Shown: positions 42,636-56,800 of the stretch, one piece after another
How positions within the stretch are numbered: position 1 is the first letter of the stretch
How the letters are laid out: each line of letters starts with the position of its first letter
DNA from: Trachythela sp. YZ-2020
Lineage: Eukaryota; Cnidaria; Anthozoa; Malacalcyonacea; Clavulariidae
Reading direction: 5' to 3'
DNA length: 64,000 nt
NCBI GenBank assembly: GCA_016169945.1
Contig: JADLSH010000236.1
Location: 4,078,001-4,142,000, forward strand
Notes under the pieces: model-generated
What the model saw: the letters and a program-made list of their open reading frames with translations, nothing else
Databases searched by the model: none
What the model was told of the DNA's origin: nothing
Made by a program: the position numbers and the translations under genes

Positions 42636-44818
42636 ATGTCGGACTCAAATGTTGAAAACACGAATTCTGATAATAAACATAATGGGGAAACATCTAGTTC
42701 TGATAATAAGCCATCTTTAACAAGTTTGACACATAAATTGAAAGCTGAAGCTCTTCGAAGATTTAAAATTGACGATGAAGTCGAAAACGGACCCGAAGGC
42801 AGCTCAAACAGTCAAGATGCAAATGTTGATTCGAATATAAAACTAAAGGGGCAAGAGCTGAATAAGAACCATTCACTGCTAGATGATGTTGAGCAAGGAG
42901 AAACAAAAGAACCTAAAGGAGATAAGGAAAGTTTTAGTTTATCCGTGAGTGACACATTGAGCAGTGTAGATGAGAAAGTATTAAGTGGTCCTACTGTAGA
43001 ACAGAATGTCACAAATTCGACACAATCAAACGAAGGTTACGAAGCCCAGGAGAACCAAGACAATATATTGGGAAAATTTGAAGAAACTGAAGCAAACAAA
43101 TTAGGTCCTAACGAGATTTTACAGATTTCTAATTCGAACAATGATGAAAACATATTGCCAGAGTCAAGTGGTCATCACCTAATAGTTTCTTCAGATAATA
43201 AAGATACAGTTCCAGAATCCCTTGTCCCAAATGAAAATTCCAGAAACCCAACTGAAGGATTGGAATTGATAGACGATACATATGAATCGTTCAAAGGAAG
43301 CAGAAATATTATATCCAGTGCCAGTGCAGAGACAAGCAGTGAAGTTGAAGATCATAAATCTGCATATTCTGATAAGAATGATAATTTATCTCAATCCAGT
43401 GATAAGAATGTTCCCTTACAGAGTCAATTGGATATTAAAGAAGCAAAATATGACCATGAAACTAATTTTATTGATGGTTCATCTGAACGCCAAGTTCAGT
43501 TTGAAGATGCGCAATCATCAGACCAAGCTAATTTGATTAAGTCAACTATTGATGGCAGTTCTGGATCAAATTCTATTCAAATTACTGAACCTGATAGAGT
43601 TATGCAACCATCAGATCAAGATGTGCAAAATAAAAATGTGGATTATACAGATTTGACAAGGAACGATCATTCCAGTGAAATTAGTGATGTTAAGGTAGCA
43701 GAAAATGAAGCCTTATCAAGTGAGAAAATTAAAGATCATGAAACAACTCATCAGAAACATGCTGTCTCTAATGAGTTGGAAACTGATTTAATATCCAGTG
43801 TAAATAATTTAACAAGTACCAAGGAACAGAGTGAAGGCAATGGTGAAAACAAGGGTTTAGAACAAAATGTTACATCAAATACTAGTACCATTGATGCCGG
43901 GTCATTCAAAGGTAACAAGTGAACAAAAAGTAAATTTCAGATGGTTGCATTTTGGTTTGAAATTGGTCATCTGTTCTATTTTTCTGGATGTATTGTAAAT
44001 TGTCGATTGACTCCTCCCCCATATCTCAAACATAAGCCCCCTTGCTGAAATAAATAAACCCCTCTCAAACATAAGCCCCTCTCAAACATAAGCCCCTTTA
44101 ATTAATAGATGATTTACAGTAACGAATGCAACAATTTCAGTTACTGAAGGGAGAGGCAACTCCAGCATCCTTTTCAGAAAAAAGCTGAGAATAAAATATT
44201 CTGCACATATTAAAAGCCTGTGCTTTATAAGAAATAATAAACAGGAACAATGCATCAACCAGCAGCCCTCTTGGAAAGTGCAGGTCCTTGTTTCCACTAA
44301 ATGTAGAGGGTGTTTAATTCCATTTGATTGCTTGTCTGTGGAGGACACACCCTGTTTAAACATGTGCTGTAAGTTTCTAGTGTGGCAGTTTTTGGACAAG
44401 AAACAATGAAAGTTGAACTACTGTATGCTCAACTTTTTTGCTCATCCTCCCTGGAGAAATGATAATCATAATGGAAATGTTAATTATTGTTTTGCAGGTA
44501 ATATAATGGAGCAAAAAGATGCCAATGAAGAAAGCTCTTCCAAACCTGATGAAGGGAATGCTACAAGTGAGTCTGCTGTACACGATGGTGGTGATGAGAC
44601 AAGCTCTCAAAACTCTCAGGCAAGGACTACACAAGAAAATTCTGTATCAAATGAAAGTGGTGTTGAGGCAAATTCTTCAAAGCCTAATGTCGAGGGTGCT
44701 GAGGGGGAGCCCAGTGCATTAAGTGAAGGTAGTAATATAAAGAACACAGATGGTGTGCTGGCTGCAGAGAATGAGCAAACTATTGCCGATCTTGATCAGG
44801 AGGATACAACCAAAATTG
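42636..44818 (+). CDS. CFAP44: CFAP44 exons 1-2: long disordered acidic N-terminus
   Basis: Starts at ATG 42636 ([18 protein letters not shown]). The 532 residues are rich in Ser, Asn, Asp, Glu and Gln, with recurring SSDNK, SDNK and SSEK patterns. There is no globular domain, signal peptide or long hydrophobic segment. Exon 1 ends SFK|G at GTAACA, and exon 2 ([14 protein letters not shown]...) ends in TTKIG at GTATAG, phase 1. The bridge to exon 3 ([19 protein letters not shown]) keeps frame. Mammalian CFAP44 has a much shorter acidic leader. I cannot exclude that exons 1-2 are an alternative 5' end. Confidence 0.75.
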
Positions 44819-47800
44819 GTATAGTATGCAACACGTTTGCACAAATTTTACCTGTTATAAGTAAAAATATTGTACATTCAATTTTAACTGCTTCTCTTTG
44901 AGTATCTATATTGTTAATTATCAGTGCACTAGATATTAGCTGAAGGGAGTTATTTGAAATATACAGTATGGTGGGGATATTTAGTATTTTACTAGCTCAG
45001 TGATTAATGCATATATCGCCTTCATTCTAGATCAACCCTAGGAATAGTACCACTGACCCCTACTTAATTTTTTTATATTTTTAGCAATAGAAAATCTTGC
45101 ATCTTGGATGTAGCGATATTCTAAAATCAATCATTACAACAAAAGTTTCAGTGACATGAGATAAAATCAAACAAATTTATTTTTTCCCTCAAAAACGAAA
45201 TTTCAAAAAAACCCACAAAATAATAAAAGTCTTTGGCTGGTCTTCGGCCGTGTAAAAAATTCTGCATAATAGGATATTCAGCTCATTGACAGGTATATCT
45301 TCCAGGTTTCTGTTTTCGTTTATGTTTTCACAAAAACGCTTCCAGACGTTTAAGTCGTATGTTGTTTTTTTCTTAGTATTAACAGGTCGTTGTTGCTCAA
45401 TTAACAGGTCGTTGTTGTTCCTCTTCCAAGTTGTTGTTGTTGTTGTTGCTCGGGAAAACTTGAAAATTGCTTGTATTTTGGTTATTCTCCGTGGTTACAT
45501 CGTCAGCCTCGTCAGGATAATAAAGTTCGCTTAGTCACTGTAATAGCCTTCGTTATCGCTATCCATTTTTATGTAATAAGTACGAAGTTTTATTAAAAAT
45601 TTACGAAATTACGCTTTTGTTTTGTGAAGAACGTTAGCGGTCCGGTTGAGCGGTCCGTATGGGAAAAACTGGACCGCTCGCCAGCCAATCAGATTGCAGC
45701 ATTCACTGTGAAACCGGACCGAGGAAAATAATGTACTGTATGTTGCTTTACAAAACGTAGTACGGCAACATAACCCCACTGCAGACTCTCGCTCTTTCTC
45801 TTTGGGTTCACGTAACTGTATTACGGGTTTTGACATCAATGAACAGAAGTAGCCGGTAGCCTACACGTAACTGTATTATTTACAGTTTTTGACATCAGTC
45901 ATCAATGATCAGAACTGCGGGGATGCATGGTGATTTAAAATTATATTGAGGGTCTAAAATGACGCATGGTGTTGTTTTCTCCTGCAGGTTTTGATGTTTT
46001 TCATAATTATCCGTTTTCTTGTGGTGAAAATGAATTATAATACCAAAATGGAGTTCATATTATAGACATACCTACACACTCAACAAATCATTTTATGTTG
46101 AAATATGCCAATTAGGTTATTCAGCCATTCCAACCATATTTCTAATAGTCTTCAACATTTTCTGTCAGATGAATCTCCTACAGATGAAGATGAGAAAGCA
46201 TACTTAACAGATGATTTTTATTATGAAAGACTGACGTCATTATTCAATCCATTGTTGACTGAAGGAGTTCCTCGTGATCTTCTTTCGCTACAGTATCCTT
46301 TTTGTTGCAATATATTTTCTCAGCGTTCAGAAGCATTTGATGCCCTATATAAATAGATAAATATCATATAGTTGTGAAGGATGGCCCATTTCGATGAATA
46401 GAAAACATGAATTCAATCATATAAAAGGTAACATTTCACCATGCCATGCATCAGCTAAGGCTAAGTGATATCACTAAGAGATAAACCATTTTCTCTCTAT
46501 GGTCATGGCCCAGGAGAGATTTTGTTTCAAATAAGCATTATAGTTTTGGCCCAAATATACTGTATAATTATTTATTATATAGTAGACAGTAAGATATGGA
46601 AAATATGCCGTGACATATTTTCCATATCTTCACTAGTGAGGATATCGATCACGTGATCATTTCCCGCCAATGGCTTTGTGTTTTGAAGTTGTCAATTTCA
46701 CGATGACTATATAATAAAAAGAACATTACACGGTGGCTTGAAGGTATGAATTTTATCTTCTCGTGTTGAAAACAATATTTTACTCATTCGCTGCGCTCAT
46801 TCGTCAAATATTGTTTTTACCACTGGAAGATAAAATTCATATCTTCGCGCCGCCGTGTAATATCCTCTATATATATATATATATATATTTGTGTGCGTAT
46901 AATCCCAATAATGTGTGCTATATTTTTACTAACTGAGATTAAAAAATAATAATTAATGAAAACAAACTTGTGTATGAAAGTAAATAACAAGTTGATCTAT
47001 ATTGATTGTTTTCTTGACTTTGTACTTAGTCATTCATTTGGTTATGAATGCACAAAGAGAGAGAATCTTCACATTTTGGACACAGATACAGTTGTATTTT
47101 CCGCGGGCAACTTAGTTCAGATACTTAACTTGAAGACAATGGAACAGACGTATATTGGTGGCACTAATGATGGTGGTATAGGTGCTATTACGGTGAGTAG
47201 TGCGTCTCTCCTTCGCTGATGTTTTATCCTCTGAGTAAAACAGAGGAACAATATACAGTATAACTCACTTATACCCTAATATATTATATACGTAATACGT
47301 GTATCGTATGCGTGCCATACAAATACTTTAATCGTATGATACACGTTTCATGGTCATCATTTTGATACGTGTATAAAAGGATATTTGACGAGTATCAAGC
47401 AACATGTACACACAAACAGCAAATTTGTACCAATGCTGTTTCAATAACCTGTTGCCAGGATATGTGTTCGCACTTCTTGTTGACAAGTTGTGGATGACAA
47501 CCTTGTATAGCAATTTGAAAAAATGACAACATTGTTACAACTTATTGACAAGCTTGCTCAAGCCTGTTCCAAACACATCTTGTCAAGATGTGAGATTTTT
47601 ACGTGTGTAGCAGAACATAGTCTTATTTAAGGGGCTGTCAATTAGTATAGGAAATAGCACGGTTCGAGAAGTATTAATGAAAAAATGCACGCGTGTTTGG
47701 CGAAATATTCGTAATTCGTAATATTACGAATATTTCGCCAAACACAAGTGCAATTTTTCATTAATACTTCGAGAACAAGTGCTATTTCGTATTAATATTA

Positions 47801-50800
47801 TTATTAACAAATTTTACTCAATTGACGTTGCGCAATTTTTACTAGGGGTATTTGGGAGAAAATACCACATGTGGTATTTTCTCTCAAATACCCATAGTAA
47901 AAAGAATTAAGAGAAAATTTTGATGTTCTTAGCCAATCAGAAACGAGGAAAATTGTTAATAATGATATTAAATAATTAATACAGGTACATATATAGATAT
48001 TATTTTTGAAATGCCCAATAATTTTTTCTAACCTTCGTCGTTCCCATAATGCACCATTATTATTTTCGAACATTCAGGGACTGGATACGAGTCAGCTTAA
48101 GGGGAACGTCAATAATTCAACTTCATTAAACGTACGGCTCTTGAAAAAACATTTTCTTTTGTGCATATTCACCCCAGGGTACACCTGGCGAAAATATTGT
48201 CGTCTTTGCAGGATTTAACAGTCATAAAGATAATCATAATGACATCTTATTGATTTAGAAATCTATGCCATCTGTGTTAGTAAAATTGATATTGTTTTGC
48301 CCAATTTTCGACCAAATCTCTATACAAAGTGTGTTTTAAACTAACTTTAGATATTCTGGATAGATGTATCAGTAGTTGTCATTGTTTATCCTGAAGGTCC
48401 AGTTAGGGAAATCTCTTAATGGTGCAGTGTTAAAATTCAGGAGAAATCCAACGTACCCGGAACAACTGACGGGAAATTATATTTACACAACTATATATAA
48501 TGCAGGAATCGGGTCGCAAAGATGAAAGGCACATTTAGTAAGAATTGTGCCACCAGCACTCCGTGTTACTAATGACACCCAACGTTCCTTTTAACCACTT
48601 TATTCCAGGTCCATCCAAGTCGTAGGTATTTCGCTGTTGCAGAGAAAGGAGTAATGCCAAGTATTAATATTTATGAATATCCTTCGCTCAAGTTATTTCG
48701 AGTGTTGCGTGAAGGAACACTAGAGGCATACGCGCACCTCAATTTCTCATCCAATGGTACAAAACTTGCGTCACTTGGTAGTTCTCCTGATTTCATGTTG
48801 ACTGTTTGGGATTGGAAGAATGAGAAAGTGATTCTGAGATCGAAGGCATTCTCACAAGATGTTTATAAGGTCGCATTTTCTCCAGAAAATGAAGGGCATT
48901 TGTGCACCAGTGGAAGTGGCCATATCAGGTACGACATTCTACTTCATCTATATTTTCAATGATCTGTATATATATAGTTCTCTGTATTCTTATTTCATTC
49001 TTGAGTTTATTCACATGTACATGACTGTACAGTGTATACCGCATCCTTAGTGAATTACTTAGCGAATTTTTCTGTTATTTCTATTTCGATGTAGCATGAA
49101 AACACATCTCAGAATAGATTTTAGTGTTTTTGTTTTTTCATTGTCATTAGTCTCTTCTGGTTTCGGCTAATTCATGTTGTACTGTACATTGTACATTATC
49201 CGTCATGTCATGTCATGTGTATGGTGATAACAATATTATCATATGATATATATTCACAGTTGACCTTCTAATACAAGGCTGTTTCCAACAGGGATGATTT
49301 CGTCAGGCAGTTGTTCATTGGCCTTGCACTTTCACTGAGCAGTCTATACAGTAATATTTCCAAGTGTAGAATCACAAATTTGCTTTTCGTCATTTCACAC
49401 AATATGGTTAAAAATCATTTTCAGATTTTGGACGATGGCAAGCACGTTTACTGGTCTTAAACTGCAAGGTGAATTGGGAAGGTTTGGTACAACGGAACTC
49501 ACTGATATTGAAGGTAAGGTTCCAAAAGCAATAATAACATAATATACTTCTGTCTATCTAAAACTATATTCACTCGTAAAATAGTCTCATTTCTCTTTTC
49601 TGCTACATTTCACTATTTCTAAATAAATCTATATAGTGAGTTCCAACAGATTATATCAGATTAAAGTAATCAAACTTATATAAGTTAGAATGAACGCTGA
49701 TGTTTTCTGTTACATCCGACAGTTGATTCGATGATTATTCACTCATAATCCGATTAGCATTGGTTTCAAACAGGGTTTTGAAAATAATTGTCACTGTATC
49801 TCTAACTGTCTATATTAAACGGAAAATCAAACATTCTTTGCCTTTTTACCACGCAGGATTTGTTGAACTTCCAGACGGTAAAGTCCTTTCAGGATCAGAA
49901 TGGGGCAACATGTTGTTATGGGATGGTGGCTTGATTAAAGTTGAAATATGTAAGAAAGGAAATAAACTGTGTCATAATGGAATGATTGAACAGTTCTTTA
50001 TGGATGAAGGAGAATTAATGACTATTGGTGTGGATGGTTTTATTAAGGTTTGTATTCTCCTCCTCAGATTGTCAGTCATAGTAAATAGGTGGCTTTCATG
50101 GTACCGTACTACGCATGGTTGTCAACGTGGAATCAGGCCTGGCCGTGAGCATTTGCAGGCGAGTGGAATATCGCGCGCCATATTCACGTTAGGTGCGCGT
50201 TTGAAAAACGGTCAAAAACTACGCCAACCTGGCAACGTTATAACGTGTGGCTAGTAAATAAGTCTAAAGTTGAGAACTGTTCACGTAAAAACTTAAAAGT
50301 CGCAAAGTGGCATACACGAGGCGCGCGATTTCATACTCTCAAAACAAACAAGGCGCGTGACAAAACGCGCATCTTGATCAGTTAAGGCAGGGCGCTGTAA
50401 AACACACGTGTTAGCGCCCTTGTTAAGGCGCGTGCGGAGGTGCGCGCGCGCGATCGCGCTCCTCAAACGGCCAGGTTTGCCGGTGGAATGTATTAACATT
50501 TTATGGAAGCAGATGATGCTAGATGCTTTCGTTAGGTGTATTTGCCACCAAACACAAGATGAATACACATAGTGAACAATTCAGTCACTATGAAAGTTAT
50601 TTAGTCTTCTTTCCTTGCAAAGTTCACCACCATGTGCTGCACTGCCTCACTTGTGATGACTGGCATTCGTTACTATATATTGTCAGGGGCGGATCAGAAA
50701 GAGAGAGTGCAAATTTCTCATGAACTACGTACCACTGTAGATGTAAAAATGTCACAAATCATCAAATTTTCAGTGTGCGTTGGTCGATGGTGAACTTTTC

Positions 50801-53800
50801 TGAAGAGCTTAATAAGTGCGCACCTCTCCTGCACCCCTTCCCAGAAAATTCACCTATATGTTTGGTAACCAATTTCTCTAGGTCTGGGATTTTGAAGCTA
50901 TTGATAATGCTGATATTACAGACGAAAAGAATCTGGTATTTGAAATGGACCCCATGTATGAACTTAAAGTAAGTATAATAAACGTTTTTGTTTCCTTTTT
51001 GTACTGTAATGACTTTATATAATAGACCTAATATGGTATCTATGCTATCCTAATAGATATCACATGCAGATGCTGTATATTAAACTATTATTCTCTGTAG
51101 GTTGGGCCAGATGTAAACTTGAAATCAATGGTAAAGTCTGTCAATCTTAGCACACCAACAATTTGGTATGGACAGGTATGATCAACGTGTAATATTTGCA
51201 GTCATGGTCACTGATGAATTACACATTTACGCATTGACGATTTCTTGTATTATTTTAATAGGATGCATCTGGTGCAATATGGAAATTGGATCTGTCTTTT
51301 ACACATACAGTAAGTTTGTTATCAGATGCAATGTTCAGGTAGATGTACAGTTTGAACAGACAGTTTTACTAAAATAAGAGGCCATTATACACCGTACAAA
51401 TGTGTGTTGGTAGTACTTCCACCTTGACGAAACACCGTAGGTTTTCCCCGGGTATTCCGGGTTTTTCCTGACGTATCCTGGAGTCCTGGACCAATTACGG
51501 GTGGCTCTTAGTGGACACTCCTCCTCTTAACCCAAACAAAATTGTTGCAGTATACATGTACATATATAAATAAGATTCATCATTTCCAGACTCGTTATAT
51601 TACCTATACATTATACATTATATATTATTCAGCTCACTCCCCGTTGGGGCTTTTCAGTGACCGATTACATCAAGTATCTAGCTTACCTATATTATGTACT
51701 TAGCCTACATTATTTATTTTTACAACAATTGTGATATTACTTTCCTAATCTGTATATCCTAACCCACCCAGTCAGCTTTCCCTGTGGGAGGAAACCGGAG
51801 GGGTGCCCGGAGAAAACCCACGACTTTCGGCAGAGCGTTGACTTACTCTTTTTACATGAGTGTGAAGACTCAGAGGTCAAAGGCGCTTGCTCTGACGACT
51901 GCGCCACCGAAGCCCCATGTCATATCTGCCTTCCTTCCTTGTAGAGTCACACTCCTGAAAAGTTATATTCCTTTCATGCTGGCAATATCACGTGTGTAGA
52001 CGTGTCACCCACTAGTCACATGGTCGCTACGTGTGGTTTAGATTGTAAGTATAGTATCATTCTTAATAACGCATGCAAGTAGGGTGTTTTGCTACAGTAT
52101 CAAAGGTGTGCCTTAATTTACACGAGTCTGACGTTTGATGGTATGCAATTGACGCCATTGTATATAGGCAATTTTGAGTTTCCACTGCCAAAAATTCAGC
52201 ATGATGGTCCGCGGTAGATCAAAGCCTTTTTCCATTTGGTCGTCGCTGTTACGACCATAGGTTATTGATGTAATGAAGTATCGTTATATCTCTACAGTCA
52301 GACAGGACTGATTAGATCTAGACTATTTCATATCGACAACCATGACTTGATCATGACAGCCATGCATGCTCATGTGGAAACCTGACTTTGAGTAAATAGC
52401 GCTCAATGTCATTGTCATAACGTGACATTATGTATATGCAACATTTGCTGTATGTTTTGTAGGTACGGTTCGTCTTTACGATTACGTAAATAAGACGTCC
52501 CTGTGTTCTGCGAAATATTCGCGTGGTGCAACAAGTCTACTATGGCTTCCTAAAACTGTAAGTTAATATATTGAGTAAAAGAGAAAAGACGTCATAATAG
52601 TTGGTGCAAAATGCACATTATGGTTATGTTCATTTACAGTTCTTTCTAACGCTGACGTGTGTCTATGTTTACTCCATGACTTTATGTACTTCTACTTTCC
52701 ATGATCTGCAGCGTAGAGTGTTTTTGTCAAGTTTTACACGTACGTTGCTTTGTACGCTCAACACATGCCCCCCCCCCGTTTTTGGGACGGTTATGTTAAA
52801 ATATAGAAACAAAACTCCAGTATTTCGTCTTTAGTAGTTGGTACAACTGTACAAGCTTCAATTTTGCTATAACATATTGAAATTCAACAGTCACTTTTGA
52901 CGGGTAGATTGCTAATCCTGGCTAAGTCCCTGCGTTTATATGTACGTTAAAAGTAAGGCTAATTTAATTAATATGTATACATGTAGTGCATGAATGGTGA
53001 AGTATATATAGAGGATATTTAACGGTGGCGCGGAAATATGACTTTTATTTTCGAGTAGTGAAAACAATATTTTACGAACGAGCGCAGGGAGTGAGTAAAA
53101 TATTGTTTTTAACACGAGTTAAAATATTGTTTAACACGAGTTAAAATATTGTGAAATATTGTTTTTGACAAACTGTCGAGAAGTTGCCATATTGTGATAC
53201 AAAACAGAAAAGACAAAATGGCGGGAATTAGCGTGGGTCCCGCGAGAAAACACGCGCTTTTGAAGCAATTGAAATTGAAAATATCAGTGGTGTATTTTCC
53301 AGTATTTCACTCATATGATCATATCCATATCATAAACTGTAGTATAGACTGCACGATCATGCATGCACCATATTCAAACTTGTTTTCATAATTACAGGTG
53401 GACCCTAAGTGTGCATCTATTCTCTGTGGCTTCTCTGATGGTGTTGTTCGGTATTTATCAGTGGCTAGAGACGAAGGTTCATCTGTACAAAATAGAAGAA
53501 ATAAAACAAATTTAAGATTTCAATTGCTTCAAGTTTTCAAGCCACATACGAAAAGCGTTACGTGCATTATCATTGACAAACATGGAAAAATGTTGGCAAC
53601 TGGGGTAAGTTTTATTCACATTACAGTACTTGTATAATTTTGCCCATGCATATAATTTGCATACGTATAGATTGTTAACTGACTGCATATTGTGGAATGA
53701 TTTACCTTCACACATCCAACAAGCTGATTCTGTTGGAAGTTTTAAAAAACTTTTAAAGACACACTTATTTAGGAAAGCTTATTATAATATTTATTGACAT

Positions 53801-56800
53801 TATAATACTGTGATTTTATTACCAATATTTATATATATTTTTATGAAACTAATAGTATATAATATTTATAGTCTATACTGATTATGGATAATTGGTTTAG
53901 ATTATCTTACACGTGACTATTTTTTATCTTTCATGTAAATATCCAGAACTTTCTTTTATATTTTTGTTATGCGCATGTGAGCATATATGAATGAAACTTG
54001 AAATTATTATTATTATTATTATATAGGTGAGTTTCACAAAACACTATATTTATGGTGCTACACATGGCGGTCAGCTTCAAGTGCATGTGTACTCACAGTC
54101 ATGAGAGCAAGCAAATGATAATAAATACCTACTTTAAAATCTTTACAGTATTTGCATGCCACTTAATAAATCTCAATACATATACTGTAGTGAAAAATTT
54201 ACTCCGATAATATATCTTCATATAAATAGAATATAGTTGATCACTATGTACTGCACTGTCACTCTTATTGAAACCCACCTATATTGATGAGTACAAACTA
54301 GTTAATACAAACTAAAGTTGTTGAATCGAATATATACTGTATTTAGTTATGGTGGATCATATAGGTGATTTGAGTTAATCAGTCGAAGTCTCCCTAGAAT
54401 GTCGCTGGAACATCCTAAATTGATTTCTACTTTGTTTTGTTTGTCAGTCTATCACTGTTTTTGTGCCCATTAGGTTTCTATTGATGAAATATTTACAAAT
54501 GTTTCACTTTGAATTTTCTAGAGCGAAGATTGTTCTGTTTTCTTCTTTACGATTGGAGATCAAGTTTGTAAACCTGTCGCATTTATTGAGACTGCATCAC
54601 CAGTCGTGTCTATGTCGTGGTTAGATAATGCTAAGGTAAGTAACTTCGGAAATGCTAAGATACGTTACGATATGTTTGAAGTGGAAAACGGCCTTTATAC
54701 GTGTGGACGGGACCTTATGCGAAGTCATATTAGTTCCACCGTTGTGCTCAGGAAACAAAGAAAGGCTGGTAAGTTTTGGTACGACACGGTTGAGATGGAA
54801 AACAGCCTTAACGATTCGTTGGAATACACGTCATAACATTTTGTTACGGATTTGTCTTCGGTTCACACACATTCGGAGATTACGCACACCGAGAATGCAA
54901 ACTTTTGAAAACGGTCGCCAGAGTGGGAGCTTTTGAAAACGCAACAATAGTTGCGTATACGTGTGGACGCGTGAAAACGGAACTTTTTCAAAACAATGAT
55001 ATAACAGTCCACCCACGTGCGTCATTGCCATGGTAATTTTGCCTTGTTATTCATCAGCGCATGATCAGTAAGCGATTTTAGCGTATTCGTATCGTGTGGA
55101 CGGTCAAATTTTGATACACTACGTGTGGTCGCGGATTTCAAACAAATCCGAATATAGAATATACAATATACAATTATGGGACTTTGCCCCGAGGGAAATA
55201 TCATCACTTCGGGTAATATTTCGCCGAATTCCCCTCGCTCCGGGTCTATAAATGATAAATATACAATATACAATATACAGGGTTCTGCCCAGGACCATGT
55301 AAGTGCCGGATACCTGCAGCCCTGATATCCAGGGGCGTGGCAATAATTCTAAATATTAAAAAGTTGGTCAAAAATGGTTTGTTGTTGGTCAAAAAATATT
55401 GACAGAGAAATTATGCGTTGAGACTATGCGCTGAAATTATAAAACGTGCAACGCAAGTACAATAATTCTAAATATTAAAGAGTTGGTCAGAATATTTGTT
55501 GTTGGTTAAAATATATAAGAAACAATACGTTCTAATTTTCAAATATGCGCTCCTGAGTACGTAAGCGGTTGGTCAATGGACTAGTGCAGAATTACTGGAG
55601 TGTAGCATACATGCATTGCCTCAACATCATTATTTGATCCTTTCTATTTATAAAAAGTTAAAAAATGCTTGCATTTGAGAAATTTACTAAAAACAAGGAC
55701 AATAAAGACAGTTGAAAGCTGTTTGGGCCAGTTACGAATACATTTCATAGTTAAATTGCAATTGCTAAACATGCTTGTCAGCAATGTAACATTTATAACC
55801 CTTTCAGAGTCGAAGTGATATTTGTGTAGTTCAAATGAGCGTAAGAAGCGGCTTAGCACAGGGCCTTTTTAAATAACCCCCCTGTAAAGCTTGGTCCGTT
55901 TAGATGGGATGATGTTCGCGAATCTTCAATATACCAGGTCATTTCTTAAAAAGACCCTGGCTTAGAGAGTCCCTGTCATATCCGATCAGACAACTATTCA
56001 GGTTTTTATAAATTATTTCGTTTTCCCCTCTAATTTTTATACAAAAGTTTGTATATAGAAAGACAAAAAGGTTGGTCATTTTAATCGGAAAAGTTGGTCA
56101 TTTTAATCGGAAAAGTTGGTCATAATGATATGACCCCCCCCCCTCCCAATCGTGATCCGTTCGCCACGCCCCTGCTGATATTATGACCCCCTCCCACCCT
56201 GCCGACAACTTTTAAAACTTGATCGACTGGTCTCAGAGTAGCTTGAAGCGCGACATCAAAGTGCAAAGTGATTAGAGCCGTTCATCAGACGTCATTTTGG
56301 CTTTGAGAGAGGGGGATAGCGTATTTCTCCGAATCACCAGTAACTAATATTGTGCGCATTGTAGTACTGAATTTCATGTTTAAATAACAACATTCGCCAA
56401 AGATAAAAAACACAAAATTACTTCGTACTGCATATTTGAAACCTTTCAAGTGCCGGGCGGAAGAGTCCGCTTTGGCGCGAGTGCCGGGCGCCACTGCTAA
56501 GTGCTGGGCGCTGCCGCCCGGCACCGCCCACCGTGGGCAGAACCCACAATATACAATGTACAATGTACACTGTTGTACAATAGCAATGGTGTAAACACCA
56601 TTTCACATCGATGATTTGCTATCTAGAAATTTTGTATTGAACGCGAATCGTGCAAACAATGTGTGTTGCTATTGTACACTGTTACGGATGCAATAAAAGA
56701 CATAGAAATATGTCTCGAATTTGATTGATTGACTGATTCCCATGCAGTTAATCCCAAACAGCAGTGCAAAAAATTGTAATCACAGTGCAATTGTCTGTAA

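Noticed and set aside
54606..54936. 76- and 94-aa frames after CFAP44 exon 14
   Set aside because: They start within the exon and read past the donor GTAAGT into a repeat; no independent coding signal.
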